From positions 1 to 64,000 of the forward strand of contig JAETQI010000031.1 in NCBI GenBank assembly GCA_021770755.1: a DNA stretch of 64,000 nt, given 5' to 3'. Under the pieces are notes generated by a model that did not search any database, had not been told where the DNA came from, and saw nothing but the letters and a program-made list of their open reading frames with translations. Of the stretch, positions 32,851-41,904 are shown piece after piece (within the stretch, counting starts at the first letter, position 1; every line of letters starts with the position of its first letter). The stretch comes from Lachnospiraceae bacterium. GTDB taxonomy: Bacteria > Bacillota > Clostridia > Lachnospirales > Lachnospiraceae. The position numbers and the translations under genes were made by a program.

Positions 32851-33936
32851 GTTCGACAGAATCTGTTTCTCCAGATCCGCAAAGTTCATCTGCTCGTAAG
32901 CCGTGTCCAGATCCTTGTTGTTCCATGCGGATCCTGTCTTTTTCCCGCTGAGCCTTGTCGGTTCGTTATATCCGTTTTTCAGGATCGTGAGCGCATATCC
33001 TACTTTGTTCTCGACCTGCTTCTTAAGTGTGTACGACAAGATCTCAACCAGTTGTTCATGCGTGCGGTCATTTGCGTTTGCAGTGCGCAGGATATCCTTT
33101 GCCTCCTTGAGACTGCACGCAAAGAGGTCGATCACCTCCTGCTCATCCGCCGTGATGATGACGGAATCGCCGTTCTGCTCGATCGTCTCATACTCGACGA
33201 TGGTGCGGTTGCGCTTCACCCGGGTGACCTTAAATCGCACGGCGCTGATCCCGGTCTGCCCGCTTGGCAGTTTCTCATGGATCAGCTCATACTCAAAGGC
33301 AATATCCGTATTTCCGTTGATCTCCTCGTAAGGCTTATCCAGGATCTCCCGCTTGACATTGCCATTTGCATAAGAGTCCGGTATCTTCATCATCTTGCGC
33401 AGCTCGTCAAAGGCGATCACAAAGACGCCGCCGTTGAAGGTCTCCTTGTCCTTTAGCAGATAATAGAGGCGCTTTGAATATTTCTTGGTAAGGTTGAGCG
33501 GATACTCGATCCTGTAATATGCCCCCTGTTTGGCGGACATGATCATCTCCTTAACCTCCGGGTGAAGGTCGAGCACGATCTTGCTCCTGCCCTCATCCCC
33601 GCGCTTTTTCTGGTATTTGATCTTGCTAAACCAGGGATAGTAGATGTCCGTCCCCTCGTCCTCCTTCAGACGGAAGCCGAGTCCCTCGAACTTTTTTACC
33701 GCCTTCTGCAGATAATTGTAGGCATTGGATTCGTCCTGAAGATTATAGAGATGCTTCACATCGTTGATATTGATCTCGTAGCGCGTGTTCTCCTCCGTGT
33801 CATCCCCCTCGCCGACAATCCCGAGCAGAATATCCAGAATATCATTCTGCCTTCTGTCAAGGTCGTACCTTGCCTCAATAATGGTCTGGGGCCGGAATGC
33901 CACCTCAGTCCCACCTCTTTTTTTCTTACGATTCAT
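32848..33936 (-). CDS. Rep_3-family replication initiator protein
   Basis: The 362-residue protein has the two winged-helix regions of RepB/Rep_3 plasmid initiators. Visible are QTIIEARYDLDRRQNDILDI (about 17-36), YNYLQKAVKKFEGLGFRLKE, YPLNLTKKYSKRLYYLLKDKET (about 148-169), FVIAFDELRKMMKIPDSYANG, and a C-terminal helical part (LFACSLKEAKDILRTANAND). AAAGAGGTTATGGA precedes the ATG. I see no iterons in the 96 bases upstream. Its surroundings are ordinary chromosomal operons, so it is either a relic of an integrated plasmid or a domesticated initiator; I cannot tell which. Confidence 0.82.
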   Translation of the reverse strand: MNRKKKRGGTEVAFRPQTIIEARYDLDRRQNDILDILLGIVGEGDDTEENTRYEININDVKHLYNLQDESNAYNYLQKAVKKFEGLGFRLKEDEGTDIYYPWFSKIKYQKKRGDEGRSKIVLDLHPEVKEMIMSAKQGAYYRIEYPLNLTKKYSKRLYYLLKDKETFNGGVFVIAFDELRKMMKIPDSYANGNVKREILDKPYEEINGNTDIAFEYELIHEKLPSGQTGISAVRFKVTRVKRNRTIVEYETIEQNGDSVIITADEQEVIDLFACSLKEAKDILRTANANDRTHEQLVEILSYTLKKQVENKVGYALTILKNGYNEPTRLSGKKTGSAWNNKDLDTAYEQMNFADLEKQILSN

Positions 33937-34032
33937 TCCATAACCTCTTTCGCTGATCCATCGATTGTTTTATCGTATAAATGCTATATTAATCTAATTT
34001 CCGGTTTTGTGCAAGCGATTCATCGGATATTC

Positions 34033-35286
34033 TTAAATTTTCATTTTCCCGTAACGCGCTTCTTCGTATTTCCCGTGAAGCTGCTGCATCTGTTCGTCAT
34101 TCCTCAAGCCGGCATTTTCCTCGATCTCCGCCGGAGATTCATACGGCGCCGGGCGCTCCTTGCGGTATTTTCGTATCGTCCTGCGGTACTTTCGCCGGAT
34201 GCGCTCCGCCTCACTCTCCGCGGCGCGGCGCCCTTTCCTGTTTAGAAAGACTTCCTTATGCTGCTGGATCTGATCGTCCCCGATCTGCTCGACGATATCT
34301 CCATTCTCATCGCGGCTGTCCCGAAAATCCCGGAGGATCTGCCGGATCAGCGCAATGACGCCGTACAAAAAAGCCAGCGCGCATGCGATCCCTATCGCCC
34401 AGAATACCGCGATCACAAGCTTCGACGGCTCCGACGGCGGTCTGCCGTCATCCAGAAGTGCCATCCAGTCCGCTCCCCCTGCCGACGGCGGACGAAAATC
34501 GTTATCGACCTCATATTCATACGGCATCGGCTCCACGCCGCGAAACCATTCCCGGATATCCGTATACTGACGCTGCCCTGCCAGCATCACCGCCGGCAGC
34601 ATTCCGGCAGACAGCAGCACTGCAAAAAGGAGAAGCATCGCAAAACTCACACCGTACAGGCGCCGCTTTGGGATCCCTTTCGTGCGCCTGTTCATCTCCA
34701 GGTAAGATCTCGTCGCGTCGAGATACTCATAAAACAGCGCAAGAAATGTATACACGATGGCACTGTAAAAAGCGACGTCGCACAGCAGCCTCGCACCCAG
34801 GAGAAATCCAAACAGATAAAGCACGACAAAATACCACACGAGCGACAGCGCCGGGCGCTCCAGGAAACTGACAAACCTGGCTGCGAGCGGTTCCTCGCGC
34901 TGGCGCTTCGCCGCCCTCACCCTGTCCGCAAAACGCTTCACGATCAGATAAAACGTCTCCGCGGACAATATGACGCAGTAACAGATCCCATAGCTTTCAA
35001 AAACGCCCCGCTCACCCGAGAGAAAGACGACCGATCCTGCCGCGCCGACGATTCCCGCCAGCAGTAAGATGCTGGTCAGCAGATAGAACACCACGCTCCT
35101 GACTTTCCTCGCTGCCTGCTCCGTGACGATGACAGGCACTGCGACCAGCAGACATTTGAGATAGAGCACTCCCGCTCCGCCAGGATCAGACCACAGCGGT
35201 ATAGCGTAGACCAGCGGTACAAACGTTGCCAGAAACAGCGTCGCATGCAGATACTCCATCACCTTGAATCCCCGCTCCTGTATCAT
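34033..35286 (-). CDS. Multi-helix membrane protein of the MoxR-DUF58 operon
   Basis: A 417-residue protein with helices near residues 12-30, 41-58, 66-85, 98-115, 150-190 and 212-235, an extracellular loop (about 238-290, MPYEYEVDNDFRPPSAGGAD), another helix near 293-318, and a long basic cytoplasmic tail. This placement after MoxR and DUF58 genes is where DUF4129-type transglutaminase-like or related membrane proteins sit, but I see no catalytic Cys-His-Asp. ATGA overlaps the DUF58 stop. GGAGGTGGGG lies upstream of the ATG. Function unknown. Confidence 0.68.
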   Translation of the reverse strand: MIQERGFKVMEYLHATLFLATFVPLVYAIPLWSDPGGAGVLYLKCLLVAVPVIVTEQAARKVRSVVFYLLTSILLLAGIVGAAGSVVFLSGERGVFESYGICYCVILSAETFYLIVKRFADRVRAAKRQREEPLAARFVSFLERPALSLVWYFVVLYLFGFLLGARLLCDVAFYSAIVYTFLALFYEYLDATRSYLEMNRRTKGIPKRRLYGVSFAMLLLFAVLLSAGMLPAVMLAGQRQYTDIREWFRGVEPMPYEYEVDNDFRPPSAGGADWMALLDDGRPPSEPSKLVIAVFWAIGIACALAFLYGVIALIRQILRDFRDSRDENGDIVEQIGDDQIQQHKEVFLNRKGRRAAESEAERIRRKYRRTIRKYRKERPAPYESPAEIEENAGLRNDEQMQQLHGKYEEARYGKMKI

Positions 35287-36434
35287 GTCCGCCCCACCTC
35301 CTTCACCAGCACCTGGATATTGTCCCTGCCTTTTTGCGCGGCAACGCCCGGTAAGTCATGCTCTCCCCTGTAGACAGGTACGATCACCAGCGTCTGACGC
35401 TCCCCTGCGCACGCCCGGATGCGCCGCGCCAACGGCTCATTCAGATTTTTGGTGACAAACACGAGCAGCGTGTCCTCCGTGAGCGGCTTTTTGGCAAATG
35501 TATCCGCAAAAAGCGTTTCCACAAGCTGTCCAAAGTCCTCTGTGCCGTCCTCCTTGTCGTACTCCGCAAGCAGCCGCTCCAGCACAACACGGTTTGCCCT
35601 GTTGTTTGCCGGAGAAAACACTTTGCTGTTTTTCCCGTTATAGGCAAAGCCGACTTCGATATTCTGCCGCATCAGCCTGCGCATCATCGTTGCCGCAAGG
35701 GCGATGCTCTCCTCCACGAGATCTTCGTATTTCAGGATCCCCGTATCCGACACATCCAGCAGGATCATCGCCTTCTGGGAGCGTGTCGAGTCAAACGTGT
35801 TGACCATGAGGGAGCCTGTCTTCGCACTCGCTTTCCAGTTGATCGTTTTCATGGGATCATCCGTGGTATAATCCCGGATCGCGCGGAATGCGAACGGATC
35901 CTCGTAAAGCCTTCTGGCACATTGGAGGGTTCCGAGCATGCGCTCACAGACTGTCACGATCTCCGACATATCCGTCATTCTGGGATACACGTAGATCTCC
36001 GCCTCCGTTCCGACCGCCCTGCTGTAATGCTTCCTATATAATAGGGTATGTGTCGTGATATCCGCATCGCTTGCCAGATACCTTCCCCGTTTCGTGCACT
36101 TAACAGGGATCTCCCTGGTGATCTTCTGCCTGCCAAGCACCGAGAAGACATCCCGCTTGTACAGATAATCGCTGACGTTCGTGTTCTCGACATCGGCAAA
36201 GTCAAGTTCCTTTCTCGTGTGAAACCCCACCTCGAGAACCGGAACCGGCATGCGTTTTCTGTTCTCGATCACCTCATAGAGCTTTGTATCCTGTCCGGCG
36301 TACACCGCGTCCGCCTCAAACCACAGATTTACCGTGACGTCCCGCGACCACTGACGTTTATAATATATTTCCCACAAGGCGCTGACAAACAGCATGCCCA
36401 ACAACAATATTATGATCATCTCTTTGCTTTCCAA
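35283..36434 (-). CDS. DUF58 (von Willebrand A-like) membrane protein
   Basis: The protein has 383 residues. The N-terminal membrane anchor (about 5-24) is followed by a beta domain, then DPFAFRAIRDYTTDDPMKTINWKASAKTGSL in order (about 189-219), the DUF58 hallmark, and a vWA-like end including MILLDVSDTG. DUF58 proteins accompany MoxR ATPases and are thought to be metal-binding partners in protein assembly or secretion. Both overlaps with neighbours (with MoxR 19 bases, with the membrane protein ATGA) support one operon. Confidence 0.88.
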   Translation of the reverse strand: MESKEMIIILLLGMLFVSALWEIYYKRQWSRDVTVNLWFEADAVYAGQDTKLYEVIENRKRMPVPVLEVGFHTRKELDFADVENTNVSDYLYKRDVFSVLGRQKITREIPVKCTKRGRYLASDADITTHTLLYRKHYSRAVGTEAEIYVYPRMTDMSEIVTVCERMLGTLQCARRLYEDPFAFRAIRDYTTDDPMKTINWKASAKTGSLMVNTFDSTRSQKAMILLDVSDTGILKYEDLVEESIALAATMMRRLMRQNIEVGFAYNGKNSKVFSPANNRANRVVLERLLAEYDKEDGTEDFGQLVETLFADTFAKKPLTEDTLLVFVTKNLNEPLARRIRACAGERQTLVIVPVYRGEHDLPGVAAQKGRDNIQVLVKEVGRT

Positions 36435-37345
36435 TCCTCTGTCGGCAGCTCGACACTGCCCAAAATCCCTGTGACGACCGACGCCTTCTGGACATCGTCA
36501 AACTCCCCGATCAGTCGGTGGCACAGCACGGCGTGCGCCACATCCTTAATATCCTCCGGCACGACATAGTCCCGCCCCTGCACGAGCGCATATCCCTGCG
36601 ATGCGCGCAGAAGGGCGAGGGTCCCCCTCGGACTCACGCCGGTCCTGTTCTTCCGGGTCGCCTGCACCAGCGCCACGATATAGTCGCGCAAATCCTCGTG
36701 CACATACACCTGGCGGCATGTCTCCTGCAGCGCCCTGATCTCCTCCGCACTGCACACGGCGTCGATCGATGCAAGCGGTTCGGCGCTGATAAACCGGTCG
36801 ATCATCTGCCGCTCCTGCGATTCGCTCAGACTTCCCATGTGGATCTTCATGATAAACCGGTCTAGCTGTGCCTCCGGCAATGGAAAACAGCCGATCGTCT
36901 CCACCGGATTCTGTGTCGCTATGACAAAAAACGGTGCCTCCAGAACCCGTGTCTCCCCATCCACTGTCACCTGTCTTTCCGCCATACACTCGAGCAGGCT
37001 CGACTGCGTCCTGGGCGTGGCGCGGTTGATCTCGTCCGCCAGCAGGATATTGGTAAAAACAGGTCCTTTCTTGAACGTAAAAGCTCCTTCTTCCTGGTTA
37101 AAAAATGACAGACCTGTCACATCGCTCGGGAGCAGATCCGGCGTAAACTGCACCCTTTCGAACGCACAGCCCATCGATCTTGCGAGCGCCCGCGCAAGCA
37201 CGGTCTTACCTGTTCCCGGCACATCCTCCAGCAGTACATGGCCGCCTGCCGCGAGAGACGCCAGCAGGCGCCTGGTCACGTCCTCCTTGCCGATCATGAC
37301 TTTTGCTACATTGTCTGCAATCTTTGATAAGATATCTCCACTCAT
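36416..37345 (-). CDS. MoxR-family AAA+ ATPase
   Basis: The protein has 309 residues. Walker A is EDVPGTGKTVLARALARS (about 38-55), Walker B ILLADEINRATPRTQSSLLECMAE (about 98-121), sensor 1 VIATQNPVE, and the arginine-finger region GCFPLPEAQLDRF. MoxR ATPases act as chaperones for vWA/DUF58 partners. The ATG follows directly on the TAA of the GH43 gene (TAAATG), and GGGGGAG in the GH43 tail is its ribosome site, so the two genes are translationally coupled. Confidence 0.94.
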   Translation of the reverse strand: MSGDILSKIADNVAKVMIGKEDVTRRLLASLAAGGHVLLEDVPGTGKTVLARALARSMGCAFERVQFTPDLLPSDVTGLSFFNQEEGAFTFKKGPVFTNILLADEINRATPRTQSSLLECMAERQVTVDGETRVLEAPFFVIATQNPVETIGCFPLPEAQLDRFIMKIHMGSLSESQERQMIDRFISAEPLASIDAVCSAEEIRALQETCRQVYVHEDLRDYIVALVQATRKNRTGVSPRGTLALLRASQGYALVQGRDYVVPEDIKDVAHAVLCHRLIGEFDDVQKASVVTGILGSVELPTEDWKAKR

Positions 37346-39037
37346 TTATCTACTCCCCCACACAGCCACATTGTCCCCGAGCGCGGTAAAGGTCATGACA
37401 ACCTTCCGCTCATTTGGATTAAAAAAGAGCTGTTCACTCGGCATTTTCAAAAAAACGCCCTTGTACGTCACACCGCCGACAGTGATCGTCATGTTGGGTG
37501 TGCCCTCCTCATACGTCCACGCTCCTGTCAGTTCACCCGACACCGTGCCGTCCTCATTCAGTGTGATCTTCGAGGGCTGCATGATCCCCAGGGTGTTGCT
37601 CCCCGCCTTCTGATAATACGTCGTGGGCGTATGTACGATAAATTCATAGTCCCCGCACATCTCGTCGACGGCGTATCCGTTCCCGCTGATCTTCTCGCCC
37701 GCATATTCATAGGGCGCAGCGACAAGCCAGCCGTCCTCGTTGACAAAGAGCTGCTGCACGCGCACTTCGTGCGCCTCGGGAATGCCGTTCTTGCCGTCCG
37801 CAAATCGGGAGTGATAGATCAGGAAGATCTCGCCGTCATCCGTCACATAGGCAGAATTATGCCCCTGCGCCACACGGATCTCACGGTTTCCGCTCCAGTC
37901 GTAGGAACCCATGATCCGCACGCCGACCTTCTCAAAGAGGTCATTGCACTCCTTCGTGTAGACCGCGCTGTTTCCCGCCTCATCCACGTAAGGTCCTGTG
38001 ATCTTGTCCGAGCGGAACACCCTCATCTGATATCCGCCGTCCGCCACAAGCCCGCCGTAGGACACGAACAGGTAATAATATCCGTCCCGCTCGATGATAT
38101 AAGGTCCTTCACCGGACACGCCGAAACCACCGTGCACTTTATATCCATAATAGGCGTCCTGCTCGTTTGGTATCGTCTCGTAGGTTGTCGTGTAGTCGCG
38201 CAGCCCCGTGTTCTCGTCAAGTTTCAGCATATACAGGCCGCCGAACCAGGATCCGAACACCATCCAGAGCGAGCCGTCCTTGTCAAAGACCACGCAGGGA
38301 TCGATCGCGTTGAGCTTCGTGTTCTTGATATTCTGGTATCTGGTCAGGTTCGCGTCCTCCCCGAGCACCTGGTACACATCGGTGAGCTTCACATCGTGCG
38401 AATCCGTATTAAATCCGGAGTACACCACCGGCCCCGCATACTCGTAAGGCCCCTCGATGCTGTCCGCCGTCAGCAGGACGATCACCGAATTCCAGTCATT
38501 GCCGTTCACACTCATGTAAAAGCAGTATTTTCCCATATTGGGATTGTAGATCACATCCGGTGCCCACAGATTTCCGTTCAGGTTGGGATTCGTCGCCGTT
38601 TTGCAGTATGATTCCCACTCCTTTCCGAACAGATCCGCGTACTCCGCGTTGATGTTCATCTGAAAAGTCTCCCAGTTCCTCAGATCCGTGCTCTTTGCCC
38701 ACGCCATATGAGAACCAAATATGTAGTATGTACCGTTGTCATATGCGACCGACGGATCATGTACGCTCACACGGCTGTATGACACTTCTGTCATTTCTGT
38801 TTCCTCCTCCTCTGCCGCAGACTGCTCTGACGGCGGATCCTGTGAGACGTTCTCCTTTGTCTGTCCGTCTGCATCAGTTCCTGTCCCGTTTGATTCCCCT
38901 GCATTTTCCGCCGCACTCTCCTGCGAGGCTGATGTATTGCTGTCCGCGGGCGCTGTTTTCTGTCCCCCGCATCCGCCAAGCAGTGCCGCCAGCAGCAGGG
39001 TCACTGCCAGCCGCCCCGCCACGATTCTTTTCCTCAT
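37346..39037 (-). CDS. GH43 arabinanase-like lipoprotein
   Basis: The protein has 563 residues from the ATG at 39037. A lipoprotein signal ends LLGGC (Cys23), then an acidic Ser/Gln linker (about 25-85). The catalytic five-bladed propeller starts VSVHDPSVAYDNGTYYIFGS with the general base Asp94, followed by the transition-state Asp in NAIDPCVVFDKDGSLWMVFGS and the general acid Glu in VSGEGPYIIERDGYYYLF. The last 110 residues (from PSKITLNEDGTVSGELTGAW) form an extra beta domain. This fits extracellular endo-1,5-alpha-L-arabinanases. It is the last sugar gene of the long operon and could cut arabinan before uptake. Confidence 0.9.
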   Translation of the reverse strand: MRKRIVAGRLAVTLLLAALLGGCGGQKTAPADSNTSASQESAAENAGESNGTGTDADGQTKENVSQDPPSEQSAAEEEETEMTEVSYSRVSVHDPSVAYDNGTYYIFGSHMAWAKSTDLRNWETFQMNINAEYADLFGKEWESYCKTATNPNLNGNLWAPDVIYNPNMGKYCFYMSVNGNDWNSVIVLLTADSIEGPYEYAGPVVYSGFNTDSHDVKLTDVYQVLGEDANLTRYQNIKNTKLNAIDPCVVFDKDGSLWMVFGSWFGGLYMLKLDENTGLRDYTTTYETIPNEQDAYYGYKVHGGFGVSGEGPYIIERDGYYYLFVSYGGLVADGGYQMRVFRSDKITGPYVDEAGNSAVYTKECNDLFEKVGVRIMGSYDWSGNREIRVAQGHNSAYVTDDGEIFLIYHSRFADGKNGIPEAHEVRVQQLFVNEDGWLVAAPYEYAGEKISGNGYAVDEMCGDYEFIVHTPTTYYQKAGSNTLGIMQPSKITLNEDGTVSGELTGAWTYEEGTPNMTITVGGVTYKGVFLKMPSEQLFFNPNERKVVMTFTALGDNVAVWGSR

Positions 39038-39096
39038 ACCGCTCTCCACTCCTTTCTATTGATGTGTTTCGTATGTCTGATATGATGATTTTAGAA

Positions 39097-39126
39097 AAGG
39101 AGGGCATCTGTTTCAACGCCCTCCTT
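39097..39126 (-). terminator. Terminator between the solute-binding protein and GH43 genes
   Basis: Arms AAGGAGGGC and GCCCTCCTT around a 12-base loop; on the minus strand followed by TTCT. It lies about 35 bases after the binding-protein stop, so GH43 may be transcribed by read-through or from its own promoter. Confidence 0.7.
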
Positions 39127-39160
39127 CTTGTCAACTGTATGTTACAATCCTGCACCCTTT

Positions 39161-40780
39161 CTAGTAATTCAGCTCGATGCCGATCATCTGATATGCTTCC
39201 TTCGCCGCTGCCAGCGCTGCCTGGTTTGCATCATAGCCCTTCTGCTCAAGCTCTGCCGCGAAGTCGTTTGCGTTCTTGCCTTCCAGACGAACCTGATCCT
39301 CAACGCCCAGCGTATCGCCTACTGCAAAGTAAGAGGTTGCCAGGAAATCAGCAAATCCCGGGATCTGGCAGTCACCAAACGGAACCGGATTCTTGCAGTT
39401 TGCAAAGAAGTCGTCAAAATACTTGCCGTACTTCGTATCCTCGTCCGCTGTGACAAGATCCTCGCCGTTTACAGGATCGTATACTGACTGATACGTTCTT
39501 GTAGCTGCTGTCGGATAGAAGGATTCCTGGAACTCTTTCCAGATCGCCTCATCGGTCGTGATCGGGCAGGGCATTGCCTGTCTGTAGAGCGGAAGATCCG
39601 CGTAAGTCTCGACATCCTGGTAAGCGTCAAGCTTTGTCTGCCAGCCTTCTGCGCCCCAGCCCATCCACTTTAAGAGCTCATATGCCTCTCTCGGATGCTC
39701 TGTCGATGAGGAGATCCCGCCAAAGTCAAGCACGCCAAATACGTATCCGCTCGCACTTGCCGGTGTCGTGTAAGGTACCCACTCCATACCGCGGTTTCTG
39801 TAATCCGGTGTGTCAAACAGGTTCAGATAAGTCCACCATGCGTCAATCTGGAAGCCAAGCTTTCCTGTGTAGGCAGCCCACATCGTCCTGTCGCCTGTCC
39901 ATGCTTCCATCTCGTCCGTATCGCCGTACGGTGCATGATACTTGCCGTTCACAAGCTCCGCCCACTGGTTCACGCCTGCTGCCCACTGATCCATGTGATA
40001 GTTCTTGCCGTCCCAGCCAAACTCGCCGATCAGGTTATTTCCGTTTGAGATCGGATAATAGGTAACGAGCGAGTGGAACTGGTTAAATCCATACGTGCCC
40101 GCATCGGTATTGGTCGCCGCCTTGAAAGCGTTGATCATCTCATCCCACGTCCAGTTGGTGGAAGGCGCATCGATGTTCAGCGTCTCAAACACGTTCAGGT
40201 CGCAGTAGATCGCATCCGGGAAGAACTTGATCGGTGTGGCAAGCTTCTTGTCTGTGCCATAATAGCCAAGCTTCGCACTGTTGATGGAAGGAAGGATATT
40301 CTGGTTCTCAGGATCCGCCTCCCAGTACGGTGTCATGTCGCCGAGCAGCGCGTTCGAGAGCGCAAAGTCGCAGTTTCCAAGGATCATAAAGCAGTCAGGT
40401 GTCTGTCCGGACTGGACCAGGTTCAGCAGCGTGTCATTATAACCGTCTGTGGAGAACGCCTGCGCCTCCACCTTGATGTTGGGATACTTTGCCATGAAAG
40501 CCTCCGCCACCCTGTTCACAAGCTGCTCGCTGTCAAAATGCATGTAAGTCAGCGTGATCTCATCGGTCGTCATCGCAGGAAGCCCTGCCGCGTCGCCTGT
40601 GCCGGCATCCGCGCCTGCCGCATCCCCTGTGCCGGCGTCCGCGCCTGTATTCGCATCCGCATTTGTATTGGTGTCTGTGTTTGTGCTGGCGCCCCCGTCT
40701 GCTGAGTTTCCTCCGCATCCGCCAAGCAGCCCTGCCACCAGAGTTGTCGCCATCATCAGGCTAACGATTTTCTTTTTCAT
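39161..40780 (-). CDS. CUT1 sugar ABC transporter substrate-binding lipoprotein
   Basis: The protein has 539 residues. The signal ends LLGGC with Cys22, then a linker of repeated NTDTN and GTGDAAGADA units (about 30-65). The family 1 solute-binding domain starts TLTYMHFDSEQLVNRVAEAF. The size and the C-terminal pattern fit oligosaccharide binders. CAAGGAGGAATAAG precedes the ATG. It is downstream of a permease pair, separated by a hairpin at 40854-40880. Confidence 0.9.
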   Translation of the reverse strand: MKKKIVSLMMATTLVAGLLGGCGGNSADGGASTNTDTNTNADANTGADAGTGDAAGADAGTGDAAGLPAMTTDEITLTYMHFDSEQLVNRVAEAFMAKYPNIKVEAQAFSTDGYNDTLLNLVQSGQTPDCFMILGNCDFALSNALLGDMTPYWEADPENQNILPSINSAKLGYYGTDKKLATPIKFFPDAIYCDLNVFETLNIDAPSTNWTWDEMINAFKAATNTDAGTYGFNQFHSLVTYYPISNGNNLIGEFGWDGKNYHMDQWAAGVNQWAELVNGKYHAPYGDTDEMEAWTGDRTMWAAYTGKLGFQIDAWWTYLNLFDTPDYRNRGMEWVPYTTPASASGYVFGVLDFGGISSSTEHPREAYELLKWMGWGAEGWQTKLDAYQDVETYADLPLYRQAMPCPITTDEAIWKEFQESFYPTAATRTYQSVYDPVNGEDLVTADEDTKYGKYFDDFFANCKNPVPFGDCQIPGFADFLATSYFAVGDTLGVEDQVRLEGKNANDFAAELEQKGYDANQAALAAAKEAYQMIGIELNY

Positions 40781-40853
40781 TCTTATTCCTCCTTGTTTTT
40801 TGTTATTTTAAATGAATAACTTTGCTATTACCATACAGCGTTACTTGCCGCGC

Positions 40854-40880
40854 AGAGAACGCCTGCCCCTGGCGTTCTCT
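40854..40880. promoter_or_regulatory. Intergenic hairpin between permease and binding-protein genes
   Basis: A perfect 10-bp inverted repeat AGAGAACGCC/GGCGTTCTCT with a seven-base loop touches the permease stop codon. It lacks a T-run, so it is more likely an mRNA stability element that lets the binding protein be made in excess than a terminator. Confidence 0.6.
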
Positions 40881-41904
40881 ACTCCCCAGTGATACCTGTG
40901 CGGTCAACGCTCTCGACAAACTGCTTCTGGAGCACGAGGTACATGATCAGCAGCGGTAGGATACTGAGCATCGTCCCCGCCATCTTGATGGACTCGTTGA
41001 TATCGACCATCCCGCTTCCCGCCACACTTCTTGCGGTGTTGTAGCTGTTCTCAAAATTCTTGAGCGATACGATCAGCGAACTCCAGTGATAAGCGTTCGC
41101 ATTGCTCGTAAATGCACCGACTACATAGAGCTGTGTCAGATAGGACTCATTCCAGTACCACACGATCGAGAACAGGAACACGACCAGGATCGCGGGTGCC
41201 GCTGACGGGAGCGCGATCTTTCGGAAGATCTTAAAGTGTCCTGCCCCGTCGATCTTTGCCGCCTCGATCAGCACCTTCGGGATCTGGCGGAAGAAGTTGA
41301 AGAAGATCAGTATGAAGATCTGGGACTTAAGTCCCTGCCCCAATATCGCCGGTATGATAAACGCCTTGATCGAATTGATCAGCCCGATCTCGGTGTAAAA
41401 CACGTAAGTCGGCATCATCGTCGCCTGCGGCGGCAGGATGAAGGAGAACAGAAGCAGTCCGATGCAGAGCTTCTTGCCCTTAAACTCATACCGCGCAAAC
41501 CCATATCCTACAATAGCACAGATCACAACATTTATCAATGTCGGAATTCCCGCGATCACAACGGAATCGCGGAATGTCTTCCAGTAATCCATGGACTGAA
41601 ATGCCTGCTTGTAATTTTCAAGATATAGCTGGCTCGGTATCCAGTTGATCGAGGTATCGAGCAGGTCATTGAGGTTCATGAAGCTCTTGCTGATCATGTA
41701 GAGCACCGGATAGAGATAGACGAACCCGATACTGATCAGCAGCAGATATACGGCTGCAAGCTTGCCCACGCCCTCGGTATCCTTGGAACCAAAGATGAAT
41801 TTTCTGACTTTATACCCGATCTGTTCACATCTATCCGGACTAAGCACTCTTTTTAGGCTGTTTCCGCTCGCGCTTTTCTTTTTGCTTTGCGTAGTTGCGC
41901 TCAT
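40879..41904 (-). CDS. CUT1 sugar ABC transporter permease (MalG-like)
   Basis: A 341-residue inner-membrane protein with a basic N-terminal tail of about 50 residues, six helices from near residue 49, and the EAA loop EAAKIDGAGHFKIFRKIALPSAAPAIL near 217-243. The start at 41904 follows GAGAGGTGAGCGGA; a GTG at 41913 in the same frame is possible. It overlaps the preceding permease gene by about 65 bases. It pairs with that permease to form the membrane channel. Confidence 0.9.
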   Translation of the reverse strand: MSATTQSKKKSASGNSLKRVLSPDRCEQIGYKVRKFIFGSKDTEGVGKLAAVYLLLISIGFVYLYPVLYMISKSFMNLNDLLDTSINWIPSQLYLENYKQAFQSMDYWKTFRDSVVIAGIPTLINVVICAIVGYGFARYEFKGKKLCIGLLLFSFILPPQATMMPTYVFYTEIGLINSIKAFIIPAILGQGLKSQIFILIFFNFFRQIPKVLIEAAKIDGAGHFKIFRKIALPSAAPAILVVFLFSIVWYWNESYLTQLYVVGAFTSNANAYHWSSLIVSLKNFENSYNTARSVAGSGMVDINESIKMAGTMLSILPLLIMYLVLQKQFVESVDRTGITGE

